From Myrica gale (taxonomy: Eukaryota; Streptophyta; Magnoliopsida; Fagales; Myricaceae), in contig OZ005613.1 in assembly GCA_963930655.1 (NCBI GenBank), positions 6,394,501 through 6,458,500 of the forward strand: a stretch of 64,000 nt of DNA, written 5' to 3'. Shown here piece by piece: positions 26,073 through 39,084 of this stretch. The notes beneath the pieces are model-generated. The model had not been told where the DNA came from. It saw only the letters and a list, made by a program, of their open reading frames with translations, and ran no database searches. Position 1 is the first letter of the stretch, and each line of letters begins with the position of its first letter. The translations under genes were made by a program, and so were the position numbers.

Positions 26073-26878
26073 TCAACAAATTAAGGAGATATCTAAAATG
26101 CTGCAGTGGGATTTTGACAAATTTCGGATATATAGCTTCTATACCGATCCTTGAGAAAGATCAGAGTCAGATCTTCGTGGCTTGAAGAGCCATGTTCTTT
26201 GGGGTCTACATTCGGGTGACAACGCATGCCTAAAACCAGCGGCTGCTTGTGGCGAGGAGAACATGATTTTTGCTTCATCTTGAGTTGAGTTGCTGATGGG
26301 CTAGACAGTAAGGTTTTACCCTCGTACGTATGCTAAGGGGTATCGAAAAATAGAATAATAAACTATATAGTACATACTTATCCAACAAATGTCCATAACC
26401 AAGTGTTGCTTCCATATTCTATGCACATACTAATCTAAATTAATCTTTATTCTTATCCAGCTAGTTGTCTAAGTAATTTAACTCTTCATATACTCGTAAT
26501 AGTGCCTATCATACACATTCGTTAATTTTTTTTTCCAATTTTACGTTAGTTAGCGCAAGTCCTCTATTACATATTACAAAAGGGAAATGGGGTTTGACAT
26601 TTACCTAACACCCACTTATTAAAAATGTTTAAGCCTCACCGTGATGAGCTTTTTTTGAATCTTTTTTAAACACTTTTTTTTGTAAGCAAAAAATACTCCG
26701 AGTACTGGTCGAATCTGTAAAACTACTTTTGTAAAAGATAACTTAATTATGGTTTACGTACTTACCCTTCGAGCTTCGTAGAGCCAGTCATCGTTTAATT
26801 GCTTCGTCCTATGATTTCGGATTAAAGTTTCTCACAAAAAAAAAACTTTCGGAAAAAGGAATTAAGGGAAAAAAAAGA

Positions 26879-26970
26879 TCAATTTCTTTTTGCCTTTTTT
26901 TGTGAAAAATTATTTTTTCCCGGTTATTAAATTTAGTCAGAAAATCTTTTTTTCGTCATAGGATCTAAAA
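26879..26970. repeat. Third copy of ~95-bp boundary repeat
   Basis: ATCAATTTCTTTTTGCC...GTCATAGGATCTAAAAAAAA recurs at about 21017-21112, 23858-23950 and 26879-26970, i.e. at both ends and at the junction of the phytoglobin tandem units. Similarity stops after the A run at 26970. Confidence 0.8.
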
Positions 26971-27234
26971 AAAATGAGTGGAAGACGTGATTCCAATTTC
27001 TATTACAGAGGATTTGTGGGCGAACGATATGAGCTAGTTGATCTTGTGGGTTTATTTCCATGTTTGTTTTTGGAGGACGATGATTTTCTAATTTCAATAA
27101 ATCGGTCCATGAGAATAGTTTATATGTTTTTTAAATCGTAGGGTAGTTATATGATTTTGAATCGTCCATGTTGATGACTTATCTTTCCCACCTTGGTAAC
27201 ACCTCAATATCTTACATATATTTGTATAACAAAG

Positions 27235-27640
27235 AAAATAGAAAACAAAAGGGATTTTTGTTAAATTATATCCCTACTATAAATAAATATCAACATTTGT
27301 ATCATAATAAAAAAATGGAAAATAGAAAATAAAAGGGATTTTTCAGAAATATAGTAAATGTTATAAGTAAATATCAAAATTTGTATCACAATAAAAAATA
27401 GAAAATAGAAAATAAAAGGGATTTTTGGAATTATAATAAATTTTATAAATAACTATCAACATTTATATCACAATTAAAAATAGAAATAATAAAATATTTT
27501 TTCAGAATTATAATAAATATCAACATTTGTATCACAATAAAAATTAAAATTAAAATTAAAAACATAAATCTAAATATTATTTTCAGAATAAAAAAAAATT
27601 AGAAAATAAAAGGAATTTTCAGAATTATAATAAATATTAC
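27235..27640. repeat. AT-rich tandem repeat, ~85-95 bp period
   Basis: Variant copies of a unit with AAATAGAAAATAAAAGGGA, TTTTTCAGAATTATAATAAAT and ATCAACATTTGTATCACAAT follow one another about four times, with indels. No coding sense. The last copies lead into the 680-bp duplication. Confidence 0.7.
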
Positions 27641-28803
27641 AAATAAACATCAATATAAATATAATTTTTTATTTTTCTCTTCTACACACGTCCCAATAAA
27701 GGTAATATACAAATAACAACCTTAAAAACATCACTTCTTTTCTCTCACTTATTAATAAAAATCAACAACTTCTACACAAACACTAATACAACTCAATCCT
27801 CACCTAAAAATTCTCAAAATTCTTCAAATCCTAAAAATTGAGTGAATTTAACCTCCGAACTTAATCTGCTAGTCGTTCGGACTCTGTCCATGCGCGTCCA
27901 GACTCTCATATCGCAACTGAGAGTAAATGAGGTACGCGTTGGAATAGTTTAGGCACCCGTCCGGACATTCTCGTAACCGTCGCATGGCGTACACGTGCTT
28001 TCGTTATTCGAAAGTTGAAAACGGTTGTAACCGTCCGCACAGCTTACAGACGTCTGGACTGGATTCGCCGTTTATTTAGCCAAACGTACGCTTCCACATC
28101 GCGTCAATTCATTTCAACTTCCGTATAAATAACTATCAACATTTATATCACAATTAAAAATAGAAATAATAAAAGATTTTTTCAGAATTATAATAAATAT
28201 CAACATTTGTATCACAATAAAAATTAAAATTAAAATTAAAAACATAAATCTAAATATTATTTTCAGAATAAAAAAAAATTAGAACATAAAAGGAATTTTC
28301 AGAATTATAATAAATATTACAAATAAACATCAATATAAATATAATTTTTTATTTTTCTCTTCTACACACGTCCCAATAAAGGTAATATACAAATAACAAC
28401 CTTAAAAACATCACTTCTTTTCTCTCACTTATTAATAAAAATCAACAACTTCTACACAAACACTAATACAACTCAATCCTCACCTAAAAATTCTCAAAAT
28501 TCTTCAAATCCTAAAAATTGAGTGAATTTAACCTCCGAACTTAATCTGCTAGTCGTTCGGACTCTGTCCATGCGCGTCCAGACTCTCATATCGCAACTGA
28601 GAGTAAATGAGGTACGCGTTGGAATAGTTTAGGTACCCGTCCGGACATTCTCGTAACCGTCGCATGGCGTACACGTGCTTTCGTTATTCGAAAGTTGAAA
28701 ACGGTTGTAACCGTCCGCACAGCTTACAGACGTCTGGACTGGATTCGCCGTTTATTTAGCCAAACATACGCTTCCACATCGCGTCAATTCATTTCAACTT
28801 CCG
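27444..28803. repeat. Recent 680-bp tandem duplication
   Basis: 27444-28123 and 28124-28803 are direct, adjacent copies of exactly the same length (680 bp). I count only four substitutions between them. The copied segment contains part of the AT-rich repeat and a GC-richer block (from about 27865) with GTCCGGAC/CGTCCGCAC words of the CACTA subterminal type. Confidence 0.9.
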
Positions 28804-29099
28804 GACTGGACGTTCGCACGCTTTGATACAACGTCCGGACGTGGTTATTGTGTCGATCGGTTTTAAACGGTTTAAATTTTGGCATTTAATATGAAGTACG
28901 TTGATTGGGTCACGTGTGCAGAACGGAGTCCGAATGACCTACGTGGTGTCTGGACGCTAGTGACGTATTTTGAAAAGATGAACAGTTTGTCATTTTCACA
29001 AACACCGAACCGTTTCTCCTAAAAAATCTCTCAAAACTCAAGTTTTTTCTTCGCAAATCTTGACATAATTTCAGGAGCACCTTCGTCATGTCCGTCACG

Positions 29100-30760
29100 T
29101 CCTAAAACTCACGGATGATAATGATGATGATGATGAGCAGTAGTCAACATTTATTTACTTTTATTAACACGTTTATTTTTTTATTATGTTTTGAGGACAT
29201 GTAATTTTATATTATTTTTTGTGGACATGTATTAGTTTTATTTGATGTTTTTGTTCATATTATGTTTTGACGGTACTTTATATATTTATGTCATTTCAGT
29301 TGTGTTATTTGTATTTATTAGAACTTTATAGAATATGTTAATTAATGTTACGTTTCTAATTTCGGTCCACTCATTCAAAAAAATATTGATTTTAGAACAT
29401 AATGCAATTCAGATTATTTACGTTATTACCTAACTTTGGTTATTTAAAACTTAATAAAATAATTGAAAAATGAAACAAATATCAAAATCATCCAAAACCG
29501 TTCGGACGTTAATGTAGCCGTCTGGACTGCTTAATGTAAGGTCGAACGGTGTCGTATTATATAAAACACACCGTCCGAACACTTCTTTATACGGTCGGGA
29601 CACCTGATATTCAAAAAATCGTGCGGACGCGTGTTTACTAATGTGCGAAAGTGATTGTTTATTAGCATACGCTATTGTGTTTTTATTTCCTAAACTGTCT
29701 CGTGTGATGTAAGGTAATTTTCGGACGATATTGGACCCTCCGAATGTCTATGTTAATGAGCATACGATGTCGTTTGAGAATTACAAAAACAATGTGTTAA
29801 ACTGTAAGAGGGAGTTCGGACGGTTACATCGTGGTGCGAACGTATATGAAATTTTGGCGGCATGAATTCCCCTGAAAACTAATACACGTATGCGTCCGAA
29901 CTCCCTGTGCTGTGTCCGAACGATATTCAAGTGTATGAAAGTTACAGATTCACAAACAGTGAAGGAAGAACAGGAAAAAAAAATAAACGAGAGATTTGAG
30001 CACGAGGAGAAGCGGAGAGCTGATTTTTGGCATCCAATCTCATTGAAGAGGGTGTGAAAGGATTATCTCTTTTAGAATTTGAAATTGGATTGCATTTGAG
30101 TTTAGTGGTTTTTAAATTGAATTGTTGTAAGATGAAAAACATGTCTTTTAATATATGAAAGCATGTGTTTTTCGAAATTTTAAGGTCTAAATGATAGTAA
30201 TGGAGTTTGTGGTTGGTTGTGATGTGTTTATGTTGAAGTGTTTGTGATTTGGGTTGATTTTGACAAGCTTTTCCTCTAAAAATAGAGTTTGTGCATCGAA
30301 AAACTGTCTTGTTTAACAATCACAATCCAGACGGTTGATGTACCATCCAGACTCTATTTTTCGTTCGGACTTTTTGCAAAACGCGTCCGAACGTTTATAT
30401 GTATGGTTCAGACGATTATCTTACTTCCGAACGGTATATGTTGTTATGTCATGCATTCATTTAGTAGCCTTAGACCCCGTTTAAGAATTACACGAAGTTC
30501 GGATAACGAACTGGTATAATTCTTGAATTGTCCACGTTATGGACAGTTTGAGTTTACAATATGCGTAATGTGCGTAATTGTATCTGCTATTGTGACAGAT
30601 GTCTTTAAAAATTTCCATGCAAATCTCCTTTTGTCCTTCGGATACACATTCAGCATTGAGCTTACATTTTTTCCATAAATGGTGGGTGTTTAGGCTCAAC
30701 GTTGTAGGCGTGTATTTGGGGACTGAGAAGAAATGCTGTCGAAATTTGGTTACAGGACGA
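29100..30760. other. CACTA 5' noncoding/subterminal region
   Basis: Low-complexity AT-rich DNA with scattered CGTTCGGAC-type words and no convincing gene; short frames at 29942-30319 and 30289-30699 match nothing. Confidence 0.5.
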
Positions 30761-30764
30761 TGTT

Positions 30765-33700
30765 ATGCCAGCAGGAGGGAAACGACTTCCATGTGATTCA
30801 TCAGTTCGAACTGAGAGTAGTCCGGGTACACTAGCAGTGTCGGGTCCTTCACTTAGGAGTAGGAATGAATTATCGTCCCCAACCACAGCCAGTCTAGTAG
30901 GCACCCATAGTAGTTGTCTGTGTAAGTATCTTGCCCTGTCAATCTTTATTAAATGTTATGACTTTTAAATTTCTATGCTTAACTGAATATTAAATTTATT
31001 GTTAATTCCTTTTTAGCGACGTCCGGAATCAGACACGTTCGAGGTAGTACGCGCGGGATTGCCTTACTCAAGGCTCGCACTAGAGGAAAGCTGACCGTCT
31101 ATATCCCTGATGGACATACGGGCGGTGATGACAAGGCGTCCTCAATGCTCTCGAGTCATATTGGTGCGCTCGTTCGACAAGATATCCCATTTGAGACGAG
31201 TAAGTGGAAGGAGGTCGTCGACGAGGTTAAATCGCATGTGATGAACCGAGTGTTGGTAAGTATAATTTATTAAATTTTAATTGTTGAAACTTTTTTACAT
31301 TTCTAACTGTTTTATATGTTAAGGATGACTTCCAACTAGATTACGACCGAGCCGAGAATCGCATCACTGTGATGTCTACGATGAACACAGCGTACATGAC
31401 GCACAGAAATAGAATGTTCCAGCATTACTAGGTGTTCAATTCCAAAGAAGAGGCGTTAGAGTACCCGTATACTGATATGAACAAGGAAGAATGGACTCGT
31501 GTTTGTGATTTATTCACAAGCGAGGAATTTCATTTTAAACATTTTTATTCTGATCTGAACGTTTATTTTAGCCATATGTGTAAGTCCAAGTTTAAAGGAT
31601 TAAGGCAACCAAAGAGGGGTGAATTGGTTTTCTAAAAAATTTCGATATTATCCCCCAAAGACGTGTTTGCAAAGTAAAGCATAATTTAGTACAAGTATAT
31701 AATATGTATTAAGAGTAAGTATGTGCTAAAAGTAAAGATAATGGTAAAAGAAGCAAACACTCGATTTTTACGTGGTTCAACAAACTCACCAACATCCACC
31801 CCTCAAGCTCCTTCACCAAGCCTTGAGGTTTTCAACTATTCTCCAATAACTTTACACTCTTGCTTCCGGGTGCTAGAGAACCGTACAAGTGTTTTCTCCA
31901 TGGCTCAACACTCAAACCCACCCAAGTAGTTTTTCTAGCTCACCACTCACAACCTCACCAAGCTGGAGATATACACTCTCAAAGCTTCTTCTTTAGTAAA
32001 CAACCTCACTAAAGCAAACAACTCTCTAGATAGGAAGATTGAAGAACAAAAACTCTCTTGAAGAATCGATATGAAAGCGGAAATCACTACCTCTTTATTC
32101 ACACAAAGACAAGGATATGAAAGTGTGTTTTGTGTGAATGATATGAGAAATATAGAAATGGAAGGTTTAGAATATTTCTCAAGTAGTAGAAATGATATGC
32201 AGTCGTTGGTTATTCATTTTGGACGAAATGAAGGTGTATTTATAGGCCACATATGAAAACTAGCCGTTTATAGCCGTTGGGAATCGTCTATTAAAACGAG
32301 TCGGTCGACCGCTACATGAACCGGTCAACCGCTTCAAGTTACCGTTATCCGACGGTCATATTGTCAGAAGCTTCAAGGCTCTTTTTTCAAAACCAACCAG
32401 TCGACCGCTATACCAAGCGGTCGAAGTACCGGTCGACCTCTTCAACTTAAGCACATAGTCCGGTTCTTTTAAAATCTAGTTTTGACCACTTTTAAACACT
32501 CAATTTATAAGACTTATTTCCCATAAGTATATAAAAGGTTTGGGAGTTTGTTTGGGGTGTTTTGAAACCTTTAAAATGTTTTAATCTTTCAAACAAAACT
32601 TAAAACGGTTTATAGACGTTTTGAAAGATATGCAAGTGCGTGATCCAAATCCTTGTCAAAAGTGAAATAAAGAGTTACAAAGATTATACCCTAAGGTCTT
32701 GAATCTTCACTTTGAGCTGCTTGTATCTTCTTATTCTTCTTTCTTCAAGTCATTGACTCTTTTATCAAGTCATCTTTGTCTTTGAAAATGTCCACTTTAT
32801 AAACAAGATTTATTTATTGAAAACATCAAAATCTCGATTGTGCACAAAAGCCAACAATATGCTTAATTGTGGTAACAATTGTAAATGTACAATGCAGAGG
32901 AGGAGTGCAATCAACAAAGAGAATAGAGCTAAGTTGAAGATTATACACACATCGGGAGCGATGTCCTTCCAACGCGCTAGAGCATTGTTAGTAAGTAATA
33001 AATTTACATTTTTTATTTATTATTTAAATAAATGACTTCGGTATTTTAATATGCATTTTTATATTTCTTTTGGTGTATAGAAAAATCCAGAATCTGATGA
33101 AATTAGTCCTTCGTTGCTTTATAAAAAGACGCATACTACTAAGGATGGCATGTGGACTTCAAAAGATGCACGAGAAAATTTTGTAAGTTGTAACGTTAGT
33201 TTTAATGATGCATCTGTATGCGTTTATGTTTCATAAGTATTATTTTATCTTCTTTTCTAATTTTGTAATAAAAAATGGAGGCGTTACAGTTGCAGTACGA
33301 GTCAAAGGGAAAGTCATACACCAAAGTGGAGATCTTCACTGAGGTGTTGGGGACGAAAGCGGGTTACTTTCGAGGTTTAGGTCGATCAGTACGGTCGATT
33401 GGATCATATATATCAGCATCGTCAGTTGATTTGTCCCGGAGATTGGAAGAGGTCAGATTATAGATTGAGGAGATGAGGGCAGACAGTTGGAATGTGAAGC
33501 GCTTCTGGTCAAGCGGTCAGATATGGAGCAGACGATGCGAGAGTATCTGCAGATGATGGAGGAGCAACAACGGAAAAAAGATGAAGAGCTGATGAAGATA
33601 ATGGCGGAGCAGCAACGGAAAAAAGACGAAGAACACCAGAAGATGATGCAGGAGCAGCAAAGGAACCTAGTGGAACAACAAGAACGGAGGATGCAACTAA

Positions 33701-33783
33701 TGGCGGAGCAAATGCGTGAGCAACTGATGGAGCAGATCAGACAGATGCAATCTCGTTCGACACCCAAATGTAAATTTTGGTAG
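30765..33783 (+). pseudogene. CACTA Transposase_24 (TNPA-like) gene, disrupted
   Basis: Exon-like blocks in order: 30765-30921, 31017-31255 (after ...TTTTTAG), 31324-~31610, 32898-32990, 33081-33182 and about 33275-33783, separated by GT-AG introns. The product shows the Transposase_24 (PF03004) order: RGSTRGIALLKAR, SSHIGALVRQDIPF, the KEEWTRVCDLFTSEEF box, NKENRAKLKIIHTSGAMSF, KKTHTTKDGMW, and then EVLGTKAGYFRGLGRS with a C-terminal Gln/Glu/Met-rich coiled coil (33487-33783). Such proteins bind subterminal repeats and assist the CACTA transposase. Lesions: frame change in the second exon, TAG at 31429-31431, a ~1.24-kb insertion at about 31613-32855, and a stop/frameshift near 33463-33487. 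Not functional. Confidence 0.8.
31613..32855. mobile_element. Noncoding insertion in the Transposase_24 gene
   Basis: The transposase reading is cut after ...KGLRQ and resumes past about 32855. The inserted ~1.24 kb starts GAGGGGTGAATTGGTTTTC and ends TGTGCACAAAAGCCAAC, and has no coding potential beyond short frames. It contains GGTCGACCG-type direct/inverted words at 32300-32450. No LTR pair, long inverted repeat or clear target duplication is evident, so the class (large MITE, TRIM or other) is unresolved. Confidence 0.5.
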
Positions 33784-35240
33784 ATTTAGTACTTATCGAT
33801 TATGTATTTTATTTACTTTTAATAACTATTGCATATTTCTTGATATTTTATTATATTATGATCAGTGAATATATTTATATTTATGTTGTTTCTAAAATTT
33901 TAATTAAATTAATTCAAATATATAGAAAACCATTCGAACGGTGTTTAAATGTCGTTCGCACGGCTCTTTTTCATTGCTAGCGTGCATGCATAACTATACG
34001 TCCCCACCCTTTGCTTTAAATTCGTTAGTACGAACGATGTCTATCGCGTCCACAAGGTCTTTAGATAAGAAACCGTGCGCACGATACACTAAGACGTTCG
34101 AACGTGTTCAACTTACAATGCGTCCGAATTGTATACGTAACAGTTCGAACAGGGTTTTCAAATGACAAAAAATATTTTTGTCATAAAGAAACAACAGTGC
34201 GGACGTCTTCAAAATGCGTCCGAACATATTTACATAATCGTTCGGACGTTGATGTACAATAGTGCAGACGTTTACTCCATAACTAAATGTATTTCGTCAC
34301 ATTGGACTAATCGTTCGCATGAGCTGTGCAAACGTATAGAGAGAAGTTCGCACACCTCAAGTGAACGGACAGACTGTACTGGGCATGACGATTTTCAATT
34401 TCGTCAGTATGACACCAAACCGTTCGGACAGTTTTATAAACCGTCCGAACGGTTCCGAGTGACAACACGAAAATCGTCACCAAAAACATTGGCAGACAGG
34501 CTTTAGGTGACAACCGGTTTTGTCACCCAAAACCTTAGCTAACGAAATTAGTACTTTGGGTGACAAATTTTTTTGTCACCCAAAGTATTTTCTCTTTTAG
34601 TGCTTGTTCATTTATTTCAGATGAACGGACAAGTTTTAAAGAATTGTATCTCCAGCGCGCAATACGTTAGAAATTGCAAGGATATGGATCCGATGAGAAC
34701 ATGACAAAATGAAAAGTAATCATCCTTTGACGGTTGACCGTTGTCCACTTAGCCTGCATTCTTATAAAACATTTCAAAACAATTCATATAGATTTCTCTG
34801 AACAATAAGGATGAAATCTTCTGGAGGAGACGATAGCGATTGGCTTACGTGGGCCTCAATTATAGATCTTTCAGGGATCACCTATAGCACTGGTGGGATT
34901 AACAGAAGGATTACATCCTTGCAAATTTCACCAACAGATATCTCCACATTTTGTACAATTATCACAAACTGATGTCAGTTTATATTGTCCGTGTTACTTG
35001 GCAATTACTCCAAACAACTGAAAGGTGCTCAAGTAAAATAAAATAGAATTTTGGAGAAAAGTCATTATGCCTCTTAAATTACGGGGTCACTGTTACTTTT
35101 GGAGTCCAAACTACTACGTGTGTCATATTGAGCCTTTGAACTATCACAATTCATTATTTGGCACCCTAAAGAAATTGACAAGTCAAAATAGTACCATATG
35201 TACTATAAATGAGCAATGTGGCATTGTTTTGAAAGTTGTA

Positions 35241-35738
35241 ATTAGATCCCTGAGGTAACAAATTAGTCATTTAGATCCCTGAGGTAATGATTTCGGGAAA
35301 AAGAGGTCCCTCCGTCTACCTCCGTCCTCCTATGTTAACTATAAATGCTAACATGTGGAGATTCTACTGAGTTTGAGATTTTGGGAGGGGAATGTTGGAG
35401 GTGGTTTGCGGAGATGGATAAGAAGAAAAACTTGGTTTTTTTTTTGTGTTTTTTAAGCTTAGATGATGTGGGAATGGCGTGGTGTGAGTGGCTAATTGGA
35501 CCGGTGTTGATGTGGCATTTGTGGGCTGGCACGTTTAAATTGGGCACGTGACACAATTTGATTGGATTGACATTGCATTAATTTGACATGTCAGCATTTA
35601 ATATTAATGTCATGGTACAGAGGTCGACGAAAGGACCTCTTTTTCCAAAAATCATTACTTAAGAGAGCTAAATGGTCGGGACCCAATTATAACTTTCGAA
35701 TACCTCAGAGGTCGTGGGTACCATTTCGCCTCAAGTTA
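35241..35738. mobile_element. Inverted-repeat (MULE/MITE-like) insertion in arm 2
   Basis: Better preserved than its arm 1 copy. The left end carries two AGATCCCTGAGGTAA words and GTAATGATTTCGGGAAAAAGAGGTCC; the right end, read inward, carries CCTCTGAGGTA, AATTGGGTCCC and GTAATGATTTTTGGAAAAAGAGGTCC. The middle is noncoding. Confidence 0.5.
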
Positions 35739-36333
35739 AGTTGATGTTGAGATTTTTACATACATCCCAAGTCCAAACCCAAGTTCAGTCCATAAATACA
35801 GCCCAAGCCCAAGCCCAAAGCCCAATCCATACATACAGCCCAAGTCCAAGCCCAAGCCGAAGACCAAAGCCTAGTGATCCAGTCCATACCAAAAGAATAG
35901 GAGATGACTAGTGAGCACTATCTCAGCCTCTCACATTTCCCAGACCCTCGAAGCCAGCCACCGCCACAACCTTTCCCTGCCCACCGCCTCTTTTAATCTC
36001 CTCTGGTGCGTTTTCCCCTTCTTCTTCTTTTTTTGGTAAATTTTGTATCTTCGCAATCTCCCTTTTTTCTTCCAGAACCGTAGGGACCCTGCTAAAGAAA
36101 GAAGCTCTCCCTTCTCTCTTCCAACTCTATTTTTCTTCGAACTTTTGATCTTACATTAAATTTTCTACCTCCTTAAGAAAGCTATTTAGCAAAGTTCTTC
36201 AAGAAAAGATCTTGATTATTAATTTATGTTTCTTTTTTCTTCTCTTCCCCTCATCCTCTTTGTTATTCTTGTTCCTATCTTTCTCTATTTTCGTCTTTTT
36301 CTTTTCACTTCTTTCTTTTCTTTTTCTTCTTTC

Positions 36334-37609
36334 TTTTTTTGTTGAAACTTCTAATTATATATATTAAAAAAACACACAAACAAAAATTACAACCTAGAAA
36401 AACAAAGAAAAGAACCCAAAAGGGGCGTTACAAGCGACATCGTAGGGGCCAACAGTAAAGAGGCTTTTAAAAAGGACACAAGGTCCATAGAGGTGGCGGA
36501 CATGAAGCCCGAAGCGAGAGGGCCCGAGAGCCCTAGGAAACACGGAAAACCAGTGAAAGAACTGTCGCTGAAGAACCGCCAACAGAGTTGGTGAGCCTAC
36601 TCCAGACGATTGCTAAACATGCAATCCCAGCTGTAATTGCAAACAATAGAAAACTATATAATTAAACTGAAGCAAGCCTTAAACAGAGAGGCTAGCAAAA
36701 ACGGGCCAAAGCATAACATAAAACTAGCCCTAAACATAAGGCTGGCCCAAACGGGCGAAAGCATAACATAGGCCACGGAAAGGTCCATGGAGATTCTGGC
36801 CAGTACATGATCGGAGGATCTTCTCCAGCTGGTGAGTGCACAGGCAAAGTAAGGGAGGGATAAGGATGAGGACTATAATAGGCTGAGGACTATTCTGGCC
36901 AGCGTGTTCAACAATAATAGGCTGAGGACTAGTCAAACTTGTAAAAATCACTGATATTAGCCAAAATAACCCGAGGATTAGCCTCCAGGTGTACAGCCGA
37001 GATCCAAGAAGGCGTAAATGGAGGAAGATCAAATCCATCTCTACCAGCCGACTGAGGCAACACCGAAATAGCAGAGGGAAAATGTCTGACGAGAAAACAA
37101 GGGAAATCCGATCAGGAAGAGTACCCCATATCTGTGTAATCAGCTTCGTCTCCCAAAGAATCATACCCGTCTCAGGCTGGGCACCGTCGACACCACTGAA
37201 GAAGCAGCCTGGGCCTACGATAGGGACGCCTACAAGCTCCGAGGCGACTTTGCAATGCGCAACTTCCCCAAGCTACTGCAATCAAGGCGACTACCAGCCT
37301 CTCCATTCCACCGCAAAGATCCAAGCTATTTGTGAAAGCTTGGCCAACTCGCCGAAACAAGGCAAGGGAGAGAAACTAGCGCGTACGAACAAGAAGTCGA
37401 GGTAAGTGGTCTCGGTTAGGCTCCAACGCCGGCCAAACAGACCAGAGAGGAGGAGAGGGGAGAGGGAAGAGGGAGGAGAAGAAAACTAAAAAGGAGGAGG
37501 GGGGATGATGGAGCCGGAGCTCCCCCTCCACCGTAAAGAGTCTGCTGGTGTGGAGAAAACAACATAAAGCATTTTTTTAAAGGAAATATCAAAAATCGAT
37601 ACTGATCTG
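36334..37609 (-). mobile_element. LINE-like retroposed insertion, arm 2
   Basis: Counterpart of 2566-3838, 1.28 kb, with the left direct repeat TTTCTTTTCTTTTTCTTCTTTC (36312-36333) and a slightly expanded right copy from 37610. Minus-strand frames are shorter than in arm 1 (144 codons at 37164-36730). It came with the segmental duplication and is not a separate insertion. Confidence 0.45.
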
Positions 37610-38010
37610 TTTCTTTTCTTTTCTTTTTCTTTTTTCGTTCCCTCGTTTCGTCATCTATATCTATCTTTCTTTTCCCTCCGTCTCATTCTCTTCTTCTTCC
37701 TTTCTTTTTCTTTTTCTTTCTCTTATACTTACATAGGACTGGCAGTGAGGGTGGTTGGGCCTGTTTCTGCCTAAATCAACACTACTACAGAGGTGCATGG
37801 GAACCGCTTCTCAATCAGTATTTATTTTTGCCTAGAGAGAGAGAGTGCGATGCGAGTGAAGAAAAGGGTGGAAACTATTTCATTCCCGTCGCTCTTTCTC
37901 TAGGCATTAGTCGGTACCGACCAATTGAATTAAACGTCTTTTATTATTTATCTATTAAAAAAATTAGCGACTACTGATTTTTTGGAGAGAAAGATTGTTG
38001 AAATTTTATT

Positions 38011-38445
38011 AACAAGGCAAGAGAGCTTCGGCTAGGTAAAGGAGGTGGTCAAGCACGTAGTGGCTATTTTAGTAGAATGCAAAAGAAAAATCATGGCTTC
38101 TACTATGTCATGGACATGGATGACGATTGTCGGTTGCGAAATATTTTTTGGGCTGATGCACGTAGTAGGGCAGCATATGAGGACTTTGGGAATGTCATTT
38201 CATTTGACACGACGTACTTGACCAATAGATATGAGATGCCATTCGCTCATTTCGTCGGTGTGAATTATCATGGTCAGTCAATGCTATTTGGGGCAGCACT
38301 AATATCAAACGAGGATACAGACACTTTTATTTGGTTGTTTCAAACATGGTTGGGTTGCATGAACGGTAAAGCTCCAACTGCAATTTTAACAGATCAGGCT
38401 AGGGCTATGAAGAATGCAATTGAAATAGTTGAACATGTATTTGGT
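38011..38445 (+). pseudogene. FAR1/FHY3-type MULE transposase fragment
   Basis: The frame contains LGKGGGQARSGYFSRMQ, NIFWADARSRAAYEDFG, the catalytic-region ISFDTTYLTNRYEMPFAHF, LFGAALISNEDTDTFIWL and TAILTDQARAMKNAI. This is the MULE transposase core (PF10551) as found in FAR1-related proteins, with first Asp in SFDTTY and second in LTDQ. The N-terminal FAR1 DNA-binding domain and everything after the second Asp (including the last catalytic Glu and the SWIM finger) are missing; the frame runs into AT-rich repeats after AIEIV. It abuts arm 2, so its 5' part may have been lost at that junction. Confidence 0.85.
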
Positions 38446-38538
38446 ATTATGGTATTCGGACGTTTATTTTTTATTATGGTATATTAAGATGTATTTGGTA
38501 TTATGCTTTTTGGATATGTATTTAGTATTATAGTAGTT

Positions 38539-38680
38539 GGATATTTATTTTGTACTTATTTGGAATTTGGTGTTGGCATGTGATTTGGAAGTTGCAGGAT
38601 ATTTATTTTGTACTTATTTGGAATTTGGTGTTGGCATGTGATTTGGAAGTTGCATGATATTTATTTTGTGCTTATTTTCA
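38539..38680. repeat. 58-bp tandem repeat, ~2.4 copies
   Basis: 38539-38596 and 38597-38654 are the same 58-bp unit (GGATATTTATTTTGTAC... to ...GGAAGTTGCA); a third partial copy runs to about 38680. It is preceded by shorter TATTTGGTATTATG repeats. Confidence 0.9.
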
Positions 38681-39084
38681 GGACTTTGTTCATGCATATA
38701 ATGCCATATAACTGTCTGTTCAAGCATACATTGGACCATACTTAGAGCTTCTATGCAATGCTTAATCCCATTGTATCAGAAATGCATCGACAGAAGTGAC
38801 TTGGTGCTTGTAGAAATGACGCGTTATTGATGCAAATATGTGATACTACAAGCTTTCTAGTAGGTCATGCGTTACCGATGTGTCGTTTTCCTTGGTAGCA
38901 TGATGTTCTGATTTGCTGCATTACTTCCAAGGACCAAAAGTTGCGAGATATTGTGGATCTGAATTGAGCAGGGTTTGGTAGACTGATTAAACATAACACG
39001 GTTTGGCAAATCCATTTAGTTGTGGGAGTTGACTGAAACTTTCATTAACATCGTAAAGCTACAAATCCATTTAGTTATTTGATA
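38681..39084. other. Noncoding between FAR1 fragment and GRF gene 1
   Basis: No gene seen. This would be the shared 3' space of the two convergent units. Confidence 0.5.

Larger units (their letters stand above)
27865..34602 (+). mobile_element. CACTA transposon (degenerate), 3' terminus at 34602
   Basis: Blocks rich in CGTTCGGACG/CGTCCGAACG-type words at 27865-28960, 29500-29930, 30320-30440 and 33930-34480 flank a broken Transposase_24 gene. The 3' end (34553-34602) is the TIR copy TGACAAATTTTTTTGTCACC...TCTCTTTTAGTG. No CACTA 5' terminus and no TNP2-type transposase are visible, so the left boundary is approximate and the element is not autonomous. The 3' part from 33731 is the same as 1-894. 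Confidence 0.7.
34603..37985. repeat. Segmental duplication arm 2
   Basis: Direct copy of arm 1 (895-4165) with scattered substitutions and small indels. It keeps ~80 bp near 37895-37970 that arm 1 has lost, and the complete left inverted repeat of the small insertion at 35241. Similarity to arm 1 ends at GCGACTACTGATTTTTT (37967-37984); a FAR1-like transposase fragment follows at once. Confidence 0.8.
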
